The notes under the pieces are model-generated. The model did not search any database and was not told the origin of the DNA. It saw nothing but the letters and a program-made list of their open reading frames with translations. The translations under genes and the position numbers were made by a program. Shown here piece after piece: positions 15,219 through 25,045 of a stretch of 64,000 bases of DNA (position 1 is its first letter; each line of letters starts with the position of its first letter). Origin of the DNA: Streptomyces xanthophaeus (lineage in GTDB: Bacteria; Actinomycetota; Actinomycetes; Streptomycetales; Streptomycetaceae); the NCBI RefSeq assembly GCF_030440515.1, contig NZ_CP076543.1, forward strand, positions 2,976,001 to 3,040,000, written 5' to 3'.

Positions 15219-16625
15219 TCAGGCGGTGGTTCGGTGGTGGGCGGCCAGGTCTCCCCAGAGGTACGCGGTCGTCTCGACGCCCTTGAGCAGGAGGTCCAGC
15301 TCGACCTTCTCGTTCGGTGAGTGCCAGCCGTCGGACGGTACCGAGATGCCGAGGAAGAGGACGGGCGCGTCCAGGACGTCCTGGAGGTCCGCGGCGGGGC
15401 CGGAGCCGCCCTCCCGCGTGAAGCGGATCTTCTCGCCGAAGGCACGGCCCATGGCCCGGACGACCGACTGCAGGGCCGGGTGGTCCAGCGGGGTCAGGCA
15501 CGGGCGGGTCGGTGCGCCGAAGGTGATGGAGTGGCGGATCCCGTCCGGGATGCCGGCCGCGACCCAGTCCCTGACGGCCGCCTCGACCTCGTACGGGTCC
15601 TGCCCGGACACCAGGCGGAACGACAGCTTCAGGTGGGCGGAGGCGGGCACGATGGTCTTGCCGCCGGGTCCCTGGTAGCCGCCGCCGATGCCGTTGACCT
15701 CGGCCGTGGGGCGGGCCCAGACGCGCTCCAGGGTGGAGTACCCGGCCTCGCCCGCGGCCGCGTGGGACTTGGCCGTACGCAGCCACTCGGACTCGTCGAA
15801 GGGCAGCTCGGCGATGAGTGCGCGCTCCGCGTCCGTCAGCTCGGCGATGTTGTCGTAGAAGCCGGGGATCGTGACCCGCCCGTCGGCGTCGTGCAGGGCC
15901 GCGACCAGGCGGGCGGCGACGGTGGCCGGATTGGGCACGGCCCCGCCGAAGGCGCCGGAGTGGATGTCCTGGTCCGGGCCGTGGAAGTCGATCTCGCAGT
16001 CGGCGACGCCGCGCATGCCGGTGCAGACGGTGGGGGTGGTCTCGGACCACATGCCGGTGTCGGAGACGATCACGACGTCGGCGGCGAGTTCGGCGGCGCG
16101 GGCCTCGACGAGGGCGCGGAAGTTCGGGGAGCCGGACTCCTCCTCGCCCTCGATGAGGAGCTTGAGGTGCACGGCGGGAGCGGCGGCGCCGGTGGCCGCC
16201 AGGTGCGCCCGTACCCCGAGGGTGTGGAAGAAGACCTGCCCCTTGTCGTCGGCGGCGCCGCGCGCGTACATGCGGCCGCCCTGGACCACCGGCTCGAACG
16301 GGTCGGTGTGCCAGCCGTCGGCGAGGGCGGCGGGCTGCACGTCGTGGTGCCCGTACACGAGGACGGTCGGGGCGTGCGGGTCCTCGCTCGGCCAGTGCGC
16401 GAAGACGGCGGGCGCGCCGGGGGTCTCCCACACCTCGGCGACCGGGAAGCCGGTCTCCTTGAGCTTCGCCGCGAGCCATTCGGCGCTGCGGCGTACGTCG
16501 CCCGCGTGCTCGGGCTGGGCCGAGACGGAGGGAATGCGGAGCCACTCGGCGAGGTCGTCGAGGAAGGCGGCGCGGTGGGTGTCGATGTACGTGCGGACGA
16601 CGCTGTCCGGCGGGGTGTCGCTCAT
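15219..16625 (-). CDS. M20 family dipeptidase / metallopeptidase
   Basis: 468-residue M20 peptidase of the dipeptidase/CNDP-like branch, expected to bind two zinc ions and hydrolyse short peptides in the cytoplasm. Metal-ligand motifs are GHHDVQP (92-98), RGAADDKG (122-129, bridging Asp) and EGEEESGS (159-166, catalytic Glu pair). The lid dimerisation domain lies in the middle, and HSPNEKVEL near the C-terminus supplies the last His. ATG 16625 is chosen over an earlier in-frame start because TAGGCT lies exactly 7 nt upstream, a leaderless layout. Confidence 0.95.
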   Translation of the reverse strand: MSDTPPDSVVRTYIDTHRAAFLDDLAEWLRIPSVSAQPEHAGDVRRSAEWLAAKLKETGFPVAEVWETPGAPAVFAHWPSEDPHAPTVLVYGHHDVQPAALADGWHTDPFEPVVQGGRMYARGAADDKGQVFFHTLGVRAHLAATGAAAPAVHLKLLIEGEEESGSPNFRALVEARAAELAADVVIVSDTGMWSETTPTVCTGMRGVADCEIDFHGPDQDIHSGAFGGAVPNPATVAARLVAALHDADGRVTIPGFYDNIAELTDAERALIAELPFDESEWLRTAKSHAAAGEAGYSTLERVWARPTAEVNGIGGGYQGPGGKTIVPASAHLKLSFRLVSGQDPYEVEAAVRDWVAAGIPDGIRHSITFGAPTRPCLTPLDHPALQSVVRAMGRAFGEKIRFTREGGSGPAADLQDVLDAPVLFLGISVPSDGWHSPNEKVELDLLLKGVETTAYLWGDLAAHHRTTA

Positions 16626-16635
16626 GCCCACGAGC

Positions 16636-19600
16636 CTAGCTGTCCGCCTGATGGTCACCGTCCGGGTCCGATCCGCCTTGGAGGATCCGCTCAAGGCGGG
16701 CCCGGTCCGGGAGGTTGCGGGGGCGGATCACACGGCCGCTGCGGACGTGCAGGAAGGCGGCGGAGACCCGGTCGAGCGGGGTGTTCGTGGCCTCGGCCCA
16801 GGCCACGCGGTAGACGGCGAGCTGGAGGGGGTCGGCCTCGGTGGTGCGGCCGGTCTTCCAGTCGACGATCTCGTACGAGCCGTCCGGGTTGCGGTAGACG
16901 GCGTCGATCCGGCCGCGCACGACCCGGCCGGCGAGGGTGAGCTGGACCGGGGCCTCCATGCGGTGGGGGGGCCGGTCCGCGTACGGGCTGCGCTCGAAGG
17001 CGGCCTTGAGGGAGTCGAGGTCGGCCTCGTCGGCGATCTCCTGGTCGGAGCCGGCGCCGGGGAGGTCGGCGACCGGGTCGAGGACGTCGAGGAACGGCAG
17101 CGGCAGCTCGTCGAACCGGGACTCGACCCAGGCGTGGAACCGGGTGCCCTGGCGGGCGGCGGGCTGGGGGGGCCGCGGCATGGGGCGGGCGAGGTCGCGC
17201 ACGAAGCCCTGCTCGTCGGCGGCGAGCCGGAGCAGCTGGCTGGCGGACAGGGCGGAGGGCAGCTCGACGTCACGGACGGCTGCGCGGGCACGGCGGAGCT
17301 CGCCCTCCAGGGCGTCGAGATCGCGGTCCCAGGAGGCGACGGCGCGGGCCTCTTCGGGAACGAGGTCGCCGCCGTGCCTCCCGGCGGGGTCGACGGGGTG
17401 GGTGGGGTCGGCGGGGGCGGCGGGCACTGCCGTGCCGGGCCGCCTTCCGGCAACGGGACGTACCGCGGGCGGGGCCGCCTCGGCCGCCCAGAGATCCTCG
17501 TCCGGCGCGGCGGGGGTGGCCGGCGCGGGTTCGTCCCCCACCCCGCCCCTTCCCGAAACCGGGGCGCTGCCCCGGACCCCGTGGGGAGCCCGCGCGGCGA
17601 CGTCGCCCCCGGGCAGGGCCTCGGCCCGGACCTCGGCCGCCCAGGGGTCGTCGAAGTCCGGCCCGGCGGGGCGCCGGGTTCCCGGGGCTGCCCAGGCTTC
17701 GCCCGCCCAGGGGTCGTCGGGCGGCTCGGCGGCGACGGTAGGGGCGGATTCGTCCCCCACCCCACCCCTTACCGGAACCGGGGCGCTGCCCCGGACCCCG
17801 TGGCGAGCCGGCGCGGCCGCGCCGTCCTCCGGCCGGGGGACGGGCCAGGGCTCGGCTGCCCAGGGATCGTCGAAGTCCGGCTCGGCGGTGCCGGCCGCCT
17901 CGGCCGGGCGCTGCGCGGGCGTCTGCGGCAGCAGAGCGTCGCCGGGCCGGGCCGGGGCTCCGGGCTCCGTCGTCGCCGGAGGCGTACCGGCGCCGTCGGC
18001 CGGGGGGGCCGGGGGCCAGGTGCCGTCGGCGGGGTCCGGTTCCCAGGGGTCTTCGTCCGTCCACGGCTCTTCGCAGTCCGGGGGCCAGAGGTACGCGTCC
18101 TCCTCCGGGGGCGGGGCCGCGAGGTAGGACTCCACCAGGGCGGCGGCCGCGCGGCGCAGGGTGAGGGAGTACGGGTCGAGCGGGAGGGGCCAGGAGTGGT
18201 CCGGGGCGGATTCGCCGGACAGCGCCGGGTTCTCGGCGGTGGGGTCGGGCTCGTCCGCCCATGCCTCGATCTCGCCGAAGCCGGCCGCGCAGTGCTCGTA
18301 CAGGGCTTCCAGGAACGGTGACGGGCCGCGGCGCCTCTTCTGGCTCGGGCCCCACCAGTGGCCCGAGGCCAGCAGCAGGGAGCGCGGCCGGGTGAAGGTC
18401 ACGTAGCCGAGGCGGAGCTCCTCCACCGACTTGTGGTCCTTGAGCGCGGTCTTGAAGGCCTTCAGACCCGCCGAGGTCCAGGCCGGGTCCCCGGGCAGGG
18501 TGGGGGCGTCGCCGCGCAGCGCGTACGGGAGCACCTTCGCGTACGAGGTCCAGGCCTCCGGCGGCTTCTCCTTCGGGAAGGCGCCGGCGCACAGGTCCGG
18601 GACCACCACCACGTCCCACTCCAGCCCCTTGGACTTGTGGGCGGTGAGCACCTTGACCGTGTTCTCGCCGCCGGGCAGCGCGTGGTCCAGGCCCTTCTCG
18701 TACTGGGCGGCCGTGCGCAGGAACGCCAGGAAGGCCAGCAGCGTGGCCTCGCCGTCCAGGGCGGCGAAACCGGCCGCCACGTCCATGAAGTTCGACAGGG
18801 TCTCGCGGCGGCGGGCCGCCAGCGCGTGCGGGGAGGCCGACAGCTCCACCTCCAGGCCGGTGGCGGTCAGCACCCGGTGCAGGACGTCCATCAGCGGGTC
18901 GGCGAGGGAGCGCCGCAGGTCGCGCAGTTCCTGGGCGAGGTGCGCGAAGCGGATCCGGGCCTCCGCCGAGAAGGGGAGGTCGTCCGGGGCCTGTCCGGCG
19001 CCGTCGAGGAAGGTCTCCAGGGCGTCGGCCAGCGAGACGATCTCCGCCGGGTCCACGCCCTCCACGGCCGCCGCGAGCCGTTCGTCCGGGTCGGACCCGG
19101 CGGGCGCCCGGCTCACCAGCAGCCGCGCCCGGCGGCCCAGCAGGGCCAGGTCGCGTGCGCCGATCCGCCAGCGCGGGCCGATCAGGAGCCGGACCAGGGA
19201 GGCGTTGGCGCCGGGGTCCTGGAGGACCTCGCAGACGGCGACGAGGTCGGCGACCTCGGGCAGGTGCAGCAGCCCGGAGAGGCCGACGACCTCGACGGGC
19301 ACGTCCCGGTCCACCAGCACGGCCTGGATCTGCGCGAAGTCCCCGGCAGAGCGGCACAGTACGGCGATCTCGCGGGGCTCCGTCCCGGTGCGGACCAGGT
19401 GGGCGACGGAGTCGGCGAGCCAGTCGAGCTCCTGCGCGTGGGTCTCCAGCAGGGCGCAGCGGACCTGCCCGGCGGCCTCCGCCCCCGGCGCCGGGCGCAG
19501 CGCCTCCACGCCCTCGTGCATGGCGCGCAGCGGGGCGGCCAGTCCGTTGGCGAGGTCCAGCAGGCGGCCGCCGCTGCGCCGGTTCTCGCTGAGGGACAGC

Positions 19601-20616
19601 CGGGTGGCGGGGCTTCCGTCGGCGTGCGGGAAGTGCTCCGGGAAGTCGTCGAGGTTGGCGACGGAGGCCCCGCGCCAGCCGTAGATGGCCTGGCAGGGGT
19701 CGCCGACCGCGGTCACCGCGTGGCCGGAGCCCGCGCCGAAGAGGCCGGACAGCAGCAGCCGCTGTGCGACGGAGGTGTCCTGGTACTCGTCGAGCAGGAC
19801 CACCCGGAACTCCTCGCGCAGCAGCGCCCCCACCTCGGGGCGGGTCGTGGCGAGCTGGGCGGAGAGGGCTATCTGGTCGCTGAAGTCGAAGAGGTCGCGG
19901 GAGCGTTTGGCGGCGCGGTAGCGGACGACCAGTTCCAGCAGTTCGAGGCGGCCGCGCACGGCCTCCGGGACCTTGCGGAGGTCCTCGTTGGTGAGCTTGG
20001 TGCCGGCGAGCGCATCCAGCAGGTCGGTGTCGTACAGGCGCAGCCGCTCGGGCTCGACCAGGTGCTCGGAGAGTTCCCCGTCGAGCGCGAGGAGGTCTCC
20101 GACCAGGTCGGGGACCGATTTGGTGAGCGAGGGGTACGGGCCTGGGGCCTCGCGCAGCACTTTCGCGGCGAGCTGGAAGCGGGTGGCGTCGGCGAGCAGC
20201 CGGGAGCTGGGCTCCAGGCCGATGCGCAGGCCGTGGTCCTTCAGGAGCTGTCCGGCGAAGGCGTGGTAGGTGGAGATGCGGGGCTCGCCGCCGGCCGCGT
20301 CCGCGTCGGCCGGGGAGGGGTCCGGGTCGGTGATGCCGGCCCGCGCGAGGGCCTTGCGTACGCGCTCGGACAGTTCACCGGCGGCCTTGTTGGTGAAGGT
20401 CAGCCCGAGCACCTGCTCGGGCGCGACCGCACCCGTTCCGACGAGCCACACGACGCGGGCGGCCATGACGGTGGTCTTGCCGGAGCCGGCGCCCGCGACG
20501 ACGACCTGCGGGGCGGGCGGGGCGGTGACACAGGCCATCTGCTCGGGCGTGAAAGGGATCCCGAGGAGCTCCTTGAGCTGCTCGGGGTCGGAGAGGGCGG
20601 GCGGACGCGCGGGCAC
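16636..20616 (-). CDS. adnB: Helicase-nuclease subunit AdnB
   Basis: 1326-residue RecB-like protein: an N-terminal UvrD-type motor and a C-terminal Cas4/RecB nuclease module. Walker A GAGSGKT is at 42-48, motif Ia is TFTNKAAGEL, Walker B is DEYQDTS, then GDPCQAIYGWRGAS and HKSKGLEWD. The nuclease core near residue 1250 has GRIDAV, EIVDWKTG and QLAVY. With AdnA it forms the heterodimer that resects double-strand breaks in mycobacteria. Residues about 860-1110 are a long Pro/Ala/Gly/Asp/Trp-rich insertion containing a duplicated 58-bp element, absent from the mycobacterial proteins as I recall them. TAGCCT lies 6 nt before GTG 20616, so a second, leaderless promoter may exist inside the operon. 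Confidence 0.94.
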   Translation of the reverse strand: MPARPPALSDPEQLKELLGIPFTPEQMACVTAPPAPQVVVAGAGSGKTTVMAARVVWLVGTGAVAPEQVLGLTFTNKAAGELSERVRKALARAGITDPDPSPADADAAGGEPRISTYHAFAGQLLKDHGLRIGLEPSSRLLADATRFQLAAKVLREAPGPYPSLTKSVPDLVGDLLALDGELSEHLVEPERLRLYDTDLLDALAGTKLTNEDLRKVPEAVRGRLELLELVVRYRAAKRSRDLFDFSDQIALSAQLATTRPEVGALLREEFRVVLLDEYQDTSVAQRLLLSGLFGAGSGHAVTAVGDPCQAIYGWRGASVANLDDFPEHFPHADGSPATRLSLSENRRSGGRLLDLANGLAAPLRAMHEGVEALRPAPGAEAAGQVRCALLETHAQELDWLADSVAHLVRTGTEPREIAVLCRSAGDFAQIQAVLVDRDVPVEVVGLSGLLHLPEVADLVAVCEVLQDPGANASLVRLLIGPRWRIGARDLALLGRRARLLVSRAPAGSDPDERLAAAVEGVDPAEIVSLADALETFLDGAGQAPDDLPFSAEARIRFAHLAQELRDLRRSLADPLMDVLHRVLTATGLEVELSASPHALAARRRETLSNFMDVAAGFAALDGEATLLAFLAFLRTAAQYEKGLDHALPGGENTVKVLTAHKSKGLEWDVVVVPDLCAGAFPKEKPPEAWTSYAKVLPYALRGDAPTLPGDPAWTSAGLKAFKTALKDHKSVEELRLGYVTFTRPRSLLLASGHWWGPSQKRRRGPSPFLEALYEHCAAGFGEIEAWADEPDPTAENPALSGESAPDHSWPLPLDPYSLTLRRAAAALVESYLAAPPPEEDAYLWPPDCEEPWTDEDPWEPDPADGTWPPAPPADGAGTPPATTEPGAPARPGDALLPQTPAQRPAEAAGTAEPDFDDPWAAEPWPVPRPEDGAAAPARHGVRGSAPVPVRGGVGDESAPTVAAEPPDDPWAGEAWAAPGTRRPAGPDFDDPWAAEVRAEALPGGDVAARAPHGVRGSAPVSGRGGVGDEPAPATPAAPDEDLWAAEAAPPAVRPVAGRRPGTAVPAAPADPTHPVDPAGRHGGDLVPEEARAVASWDRDLDALEGELRRARAAVRDVELPSALSASQLLRLAADEQGFVRDLARPMPRPPQPAARQGTRFHAWVESRFDELPLPFLDVLDPVADLPGAGSDQEIADEADLDSLKAAFERSPYADRPPHRMEAPVQLTLAGRVVRGRIDAVYRNPDGSYEIVDWKTGRTTEADPLQLAVYRVAWAEATNTPLDRVSAAFLHVRSGRVIRPRNLPDRARLERILQGGSDPDGDHQADS
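17530..17587. repeat. 58-bp direct repeat, copy 1, inside adnB
   Basis: Matches 17749-17806 at 54 of 58 positions. It contains a GGGGCGCTGCCCCGGACCCC core, the GC-rich half of a palindromic element also found near 35900. In frame it encodes a GVRGSAPV...GGVGDE block in the adnB linker. Confidence 0.85.
17749..17806. repeat. 58-bp direct repeat, copy 2, inside adnB
   Basis: Second copy of the element at 17530-17587 with four mismatches. The two are separated by 161 bp and keep the reading frame. Confidence 0.85.
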
Positions 20617-20695
20617 GTAAAAAGGCTAGCCGCCCCCACCGACAGCCCTGACCGCCGAGCGTCGGGCACCGGCGGTCGGCCGTCTGCCGCCGGGC

Positions 20696-23600
20696 TCACT
20701 CGACGGTCTGGCGGCCCTCCGGGCGGGCGCTGCACGAGCTGCGGAAGGAGCAGTGGTCGCAGTGGCGGCCCGCGGCGGGTGCGAACCGCTCGTCCAGGAC
20801 CCGGCCCGCGGCGGTGGCCAGCAGGTCGCCGACCCACTCCCCGTCGAGCGGCTGCTGGGCCTGCACCTTGGGCACCGCGTCGCCGCCCTCGCGGATCGCG
20901 GCGCCCTGGCGGAGCTGGACGAGCTCGGCACCGCCGGGCTCGGGGCGCAGGCCGTCGAAGACCTCGTCGACGGCTCCTTCGCGCACGGCGAGCTGGTAGA
21001 CGGCGAGCTGGGGGTGGCGGGCCACCTCGTCCTTGGTGGGCGCGGACTTGCCGGTCTTGAAGTCGACGACGTACGCACGCCCCTGCGGGTCCGATTCGAC
21101 CCGGTCCATGGAACCGCGGATGCGGACGGCGACCTCACCGGCTTCGAGTGTGACGTCGAACTCGTGCTCCGTGGCCACGGCCTCGCGGCCGCCGCGGTCG
21201 GTGGTGTGCCAGCGCAGGAAGCGCTCCAGCGCGGCGCGGGCGTTGTCCTTCTCCTGGCGGGACTTCCAGGGGGCGTCGAAGGCGAGGGCGTCCCACACCG
21301 AGTCGAGGCGTTCCATGAGGACGGCCAGGTCGGCGGGGGTACGGCCGGAGGCGACCTCGTCGGCGAGGACGTGGACGACGTTGCCGAAGCCCTGGGCTGC
21401 GGTGGAGGGGGTGTCGGCCTTGACCTCGCGGCCGAGGAACCACTGGAGGGAGCAGGTGTTGGCGAGCTGTTCCAGGGCGCTGCCGGACAGGGCGACGGGC
21501 CGGTCCCGGTCGCGAAGGGGGACGCTGCTGCGGGTGGGCTCGTACAGGCCCCACCAGCGCTGCGGGTGTGCGGCGGGGACCAGGGGGCGGTCCTCGTCGT
21601 CGGTGAGCGCGGCGAGGCGGGCGAGGCGGCGGGCGGCCGCGTCGCGCAGGGCGGGCGAGGCGTCGGGGTCGACGGTGGTGGCGCGCAGCTCGGCGACGAG
21701 CGCGGCGACGGCGAGGGGGCGGCGGGGGCGGCCGGTGACGTCGCGCGGGGGGACGCCGAGCTCGGTGAGGAAGCGGGAGGGCTGGTCACCGTCGTCGGCG
21801 GGGGCCTTGACGGCGGTGACGACCAGGCGGTCCCGGGCGCGGGTGGCGGCGACGTAGAAGAGCCGGCGCTCCTCGGCGAGCAGGGCGCCGGGGGTGAGGG
21901 GCTCGGCGAGGCCGTCGCGGCCGATGCGGTCGGCCTCCAGGAGGGAGCCGCGGCGGCGGAGGTCGGGCCACAGGCCCTCCTGGACGCCGGCGACGACGAC
22001 GAGGGACCACTCCAGGCCCTTGGAGCGGTGGGCCGTCATCAGCCGGACGGCGTCGGAGCGGGTGGCGCGGGCCGTCAGCGTGTCGGCGGCGATGTCCTCC
22101 GCCTCCAGTTGTTCGAGGAAGTTGAGCGCGCCGCGGCCGCCGGTGCGTTCCTCGGCGCGGGCGGCGGTGTCGAAGAGGGCGCAGACCGCGTCGAGGTCGC
22201 GGTCGGCGTTGCGGCCGGCCGTGCCACCGCGGCGGGCCTGGCGTTCCAGCCGGTCGGGCCAGGGGGTGCCGTCCCAGAGGACCCAGAGGGCCTCCTCGGC
22301 GGTGCCGCCGCCCTGGAGCAGCTCACGGGCCTTGCGCAGGAGCAGGCCGAGGCGTTGCGCGCCGCGGGCGTAGGCGGGGTCGTGCGCGGTGAGCCGCTCG
22401 GGCTCGGCGAGGGCGCGGGCGAGCAGTACGTCGGAGGGCGCGGGCACCTTGACGCCTGCGGCGCGCTCCTCGTCACGCAGGGCGCGGCCGAGGCGCCGCA
22501 GGTCGGCGGCGTCCATCCCGCCGAGGGGGGAGGCGAGCAGGGTGAGGGCGGCCTCGACGGTGACGCCTCCGGCCGCGCCGCCTCCGGCGGGGTCGACGAA
22601 GCCCCCGGGGGCCGCCACAGGGCCGGGCTCGACGGCGTCGGGTTCGCCTCCTGCGGGGTCCGCGGGGTCCGGTCCCGGGCCCGCTGCGACGGCGTCGGGC
22701 TCGCCTCCGGCGGGGAAGGTGTCCCGCCCACCCGCCCCGACACTGCGAGCGATCCCGCCCGGGAACCCGCCTCCGGCGTGGTCGCCAGGTCCCGGCTCGG
22801 CCTGTCCCTGCGGGTCGCCCGGGGCCGGCTCGGCAAGGGCCGGATCGGCGGAAGCCGGCTCGCCTGGGGCCGGCTTGCCCGGGGCCGGGTCGGCGGAAGC
22901 CGGATCGGCAGAGGCCAGCTCGCCCGGGGCCGGGTCGGCGGAAGCCGGATCGGCAGACGCCGAATCGGCAGAGGCCGGGGCGGCGGAGGCCGGATCGGCG
23001 GAAGCCGGGGCGGCGGAGGCCGGATCGGCAGAAGCCGGATCGGCAGAGGCCGGCTCGCCAGAGGCCGGATCGGCAGAAGCCGGATCGCCAAAGGCCTGGT
23101 CGGCAGAGGCCGGGGCGGCGGAAGCCGGGGCGGCAGAGGCCGAATCGGCAGACGCCTGGTCGGCAGAGGCCGGCTCGCCAAAGGCCGGGTCGGCGGAAGC
23201 CGGATCGGCAGAGGCCTGGTCGGCGGAGGCCGGGGCGGCCTGGTTCTGGGGACCGGGCTCGGCGGACGGCGATGCGTCGGCGGAGCCGGTGTCGGCCCGG
23301 GGGCGTCGCCCCGGGCCCGGCTCGCCCACGGCGTCGGGCGCCGTCGGGCCGCCGACGGAGTCGGCGTGCGGCCCGGGGGCCGCTCCGGGCTCGACCGCGT
23401 CAGCACGGTCCCGCGACGCGTCGGCGGAGCCGGTAGGGGCTTCGGGGCTGTGCTCCGGGGCGGGCTCGACGGCTTCGGGGGCTGCGCCCGTAAGGTCCGC
23501 GCCCGGTTCGGCGGCGGTGGCCGAGACGCGGAGGGCCGTCAGGAGGGGGGAGACCGCCGGTTCGTGGCGCAGGGGGGTGTCCGCGCCGTCCGTCTCGACC

Positions 23601-24853
23601 GGGACTCCCGCCGAGATCAGGGCGCGGCGCATCGCCGGGAGGGTGCGGCCGCCCGCGCGGACCAGGACGGCCATGTCCTGCCAGGGCACCCCGTCCTCCA
23701 GGTGGGCCCGCCGCAGGATGTCGGCGATGTTGTCCAGCTCGGCACCCGCCGTCGGGTACGTGAAGACCTCCACCCGCCCGCCCTCCCGCACCGGCGCGAG
23801 ATTCCGGTGGGCGCGGACCGCCTCGGCCGGCAGTCGCGGGACCGGCATCCGGGTGGTGAGCAGCCGGGTGGCCGCCAGCAGGGCCGCGCCGGAGCGGCGG
23901 CCGACCGTGAGGGCCTTGACCCGCGCGCCGGGGAAGGCCGACTCGAAGTCCAGGACGTTGTTGATGTCGGCGCCGCGGAAGGCGTAGATCGACTGGTCGG
24001 GATCGCCGAAGGCGACCAGCGTGCCGCCCGGGCCGGTCAGGGCGCGCAGCAGCCGCAGCTGCGAGGCGTCCGTGTCCTGGTACTCGTCGACGAAGATCAC
24101 GTCGTAGGCGGTGGCGAGGGACGGCGTGCGTTCCGCGAGGAGCACCGCCCGGTGCAGGAGCTCCGCGTAGTCCAGCGTGCCCTGCAGGTCGAGGACGTCG
24201 AGGTACTCGGAGAGGAAGGCCGCCGCCGCCTTCCAGTCCGGGCGGCCGATGCGGTCGGCGAACGAGGAGAGGGCCTGCGGGCCGAGGCCCAGTTCGCGGG
24301 CGCGGGCGAGCACCGCCCGCACCTCGTCGGCGAAACCGCGCGTGGTCAGCGCGGCCCGCAGGTCGTCCGGCCAGCGGATGGAGCGGATCCGGCGCTGGCC
24401 CTCCAGGAGGGTGCGGACCATCACGTCCTGCTCGGGGCCGGACAGCAGCCGCAGCGGGTCGGCGAAGAGGTCGGTGTCCTGGTGGGCGCGGACGAGTCCG
24501 TAGCAGAAGGAGTGGAAGGTGGTGGCCTGCGGAGCGCGGGCGCCGCCGAGGCGCAGGGCGGCCCGGTCGCGCAGCTCCACCGCCGCCTTGCGGCTGAAGG
24601 TGAGGATGAGGATCCGGGCGGGGTCGGTGCCCGCTTCCACCCGGGCGGTGACCGCTTCGACCAGCGTCGTCGTCTTCCCGGTGCCCGGTCCGGCGAGGAC
24701 CAGCAGTGGTCCGCCGGTGTGGTCAACCACCGACCGCTGCGCTGCGTCCAGCACAGGGGGATCCACCCGTTCCGGCCCGGTGCGCACGAGGCGGTACGCG
24801 TCGGGGGTCCGCGTACGCCGCCGTTCGGTGCGGTCGGAGGAAGAGGTGATCAC
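20696..24853 (-). CDS. adnA: Helicase-nuclease subunit AdnA with a large tandem-repeat insertion
   Basis: 1385-residue UvrD/RecB-type protein, upstream partner of AdnB. Walker A GPGTGKT is at 55-61, motif Ia is TFSRKAAVEL, Walker B is VDEYQDTDASQ, then GDPDQSIYAFRGAD and HRSKGLEWS. The nuclease module near the C-terminus has GSMDRV, VVDFKTGK and QLAVYQ. An iron-sulfur cysteine set, TCSLQWFLG around residue 1133 plus CDHCSFRSSC around 1370, holds the nuclease domain. Residues about 430-780 are a low-complexity insertion including 28 tandem pentapeptides (541-680). GTG 24853 is the first credible start; its ribosome site is weak. The adnA stop is 79 bp before the adnB start. Confidence 0.94.
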   Translation of the reverse strand: MITSSSDRTERRRTRTPDAYRLVRTGPERVDPPVLDAAQRSVVDHTGGPLLVLAGPGTGKTTTLVEAVTARVEAGTDPARILILTFSRKAAVELRDRAALRLGGARAPQATTFHSFCYGLVRAHQDTDLFADPLRLLSGPEQDVMVRTLLEGQRRIRSIRWPDDLRAALTTRGFADEVRAVLARARELGLGPQALSSFADRIGRPDWKAAAAFLSEYLDVLDLQGTLDYAELLHRAVLLAERTPSLATAYDVIFVDEYQDTDASQLRLLRALTGPGGTLVAFGDPDQSIYAFRGADINNVLDFESAFPGARVKALTVGRRSGAALLAATRLLTTRMPVPRLPAEAVRAHRNLAPVREGGRVEVFTYPTAGAELDNIADILRRAHLEDGVPWQDMAVLVRAGGRTLPAMRRALISAGVPVETDGADTPLRHEPAVSPLLTALRVSATAAEPGADLTGAAPEAVEPAPEHSPEAPTGSADASRDRADAVEPGAAPGPHADSVGGPTAPDAVGEPGPGRRPRADTGSADASPSAEPGPQNQAAPASADQASADPASADPAFGEPASADQASADSASAAPASAAPASADQAFGDPASADPASGEPASADPASADPASAAPASADPASAAPASADSASADPASADPAPGELASADPASADPAPGKPAPGEPASADPALAEPAPGDPQGQAEPGPGDHAGGGFPGGIARSVGAGGRDTFPAGGEPDAVAAGPGPDPADPAGGEPDAVEPGPVAAPGGFVDPAGGGAAGGVTVEAALTLLASPLGGMDAADLRRLGRALRDEERAAGVKVPAPSDVLLARALAEPERLTAHDPAYARGAQRLGLLLRKARELLQGGGTAEEALWVLWDGTPWPDRLERQARRGGTAGRNADRDLDAVCALFDTAARAEERTGGRGALNFLEQLEAEDIAADTLTARATRSDAVRLMTAHRSKGLEWSLVVVAGVQEGLWPDLRRRGSLLEADRIGRDGLAEPLTPGALLAEERRLFYVAATRARDRLVVTAVKAPADDGDQPSRFLTELGVPPRDVTGRPRRPLAVAALVAELRATTVDPDASPALRDAAARRLARLAALTDDEDRPLVPAAHPQRWWGLYEPTRSSVPLRDRDRPVALSGSALEQLANTCSLQWFLGREVKADTPSTAAQGFGNVVHVLADEVASGRTPADLAVLMERLDSVWDALAFDAPWKSRQEKDNARAALERFLRWHTTDRGGREAVATEHEFDVTLEAGEVAVRIRGSMDRVESDPQGRAYVVDFKTGKSAPTKDEVARHPQLAVYQLAVREGAVDEVFDGLRPEPGGAELVQLRQGAAIREGGDAVPKVQAQQPLDGEWVGDLLATAAGRVLDERFAPAAGRHCDHCSFRSSCSARPEGRQTVE
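22811..23230. repeat. 15-bp tandem repeat, 28 units, inside adnA
   Basis: Exactly 420 bp composed of 28 imperfect 15-bp units encoding pentapeptides of the type ASADP, ASAAP, ASADQ, APGEP and AFGDP. The phase never breaks. Such minisatellites expand and contract by slippage or recombination, so length polymorphism between strains is likely. Confidence 0.93.
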
Positions 24854-25045
24854 GTGGGGTGCCGGTCCTGGTGGGTCTGCGGAGTGTGGCGGTGTTGCCG
24901 TGACGGCTCGCGCGGAAGCCGCCGCGGAAGCCGAAGAGGCAACGCTACGGCAACCGGCCGACGCCGCGCAGTCCCCCCGGGTACCCCGGACGGGCGTTCG
25001 GGCCGTCGCCCGATCGCCCGTCCGGGCCGCGCATGGCCGAAGCTG

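Noticed and set aside
22811..23230. CRISPR-like array of short repeats
   Set aside because: The units are contiguous 15-mers without unique spacers and keep the adnA reading frame, so it is a coding minisatellite.
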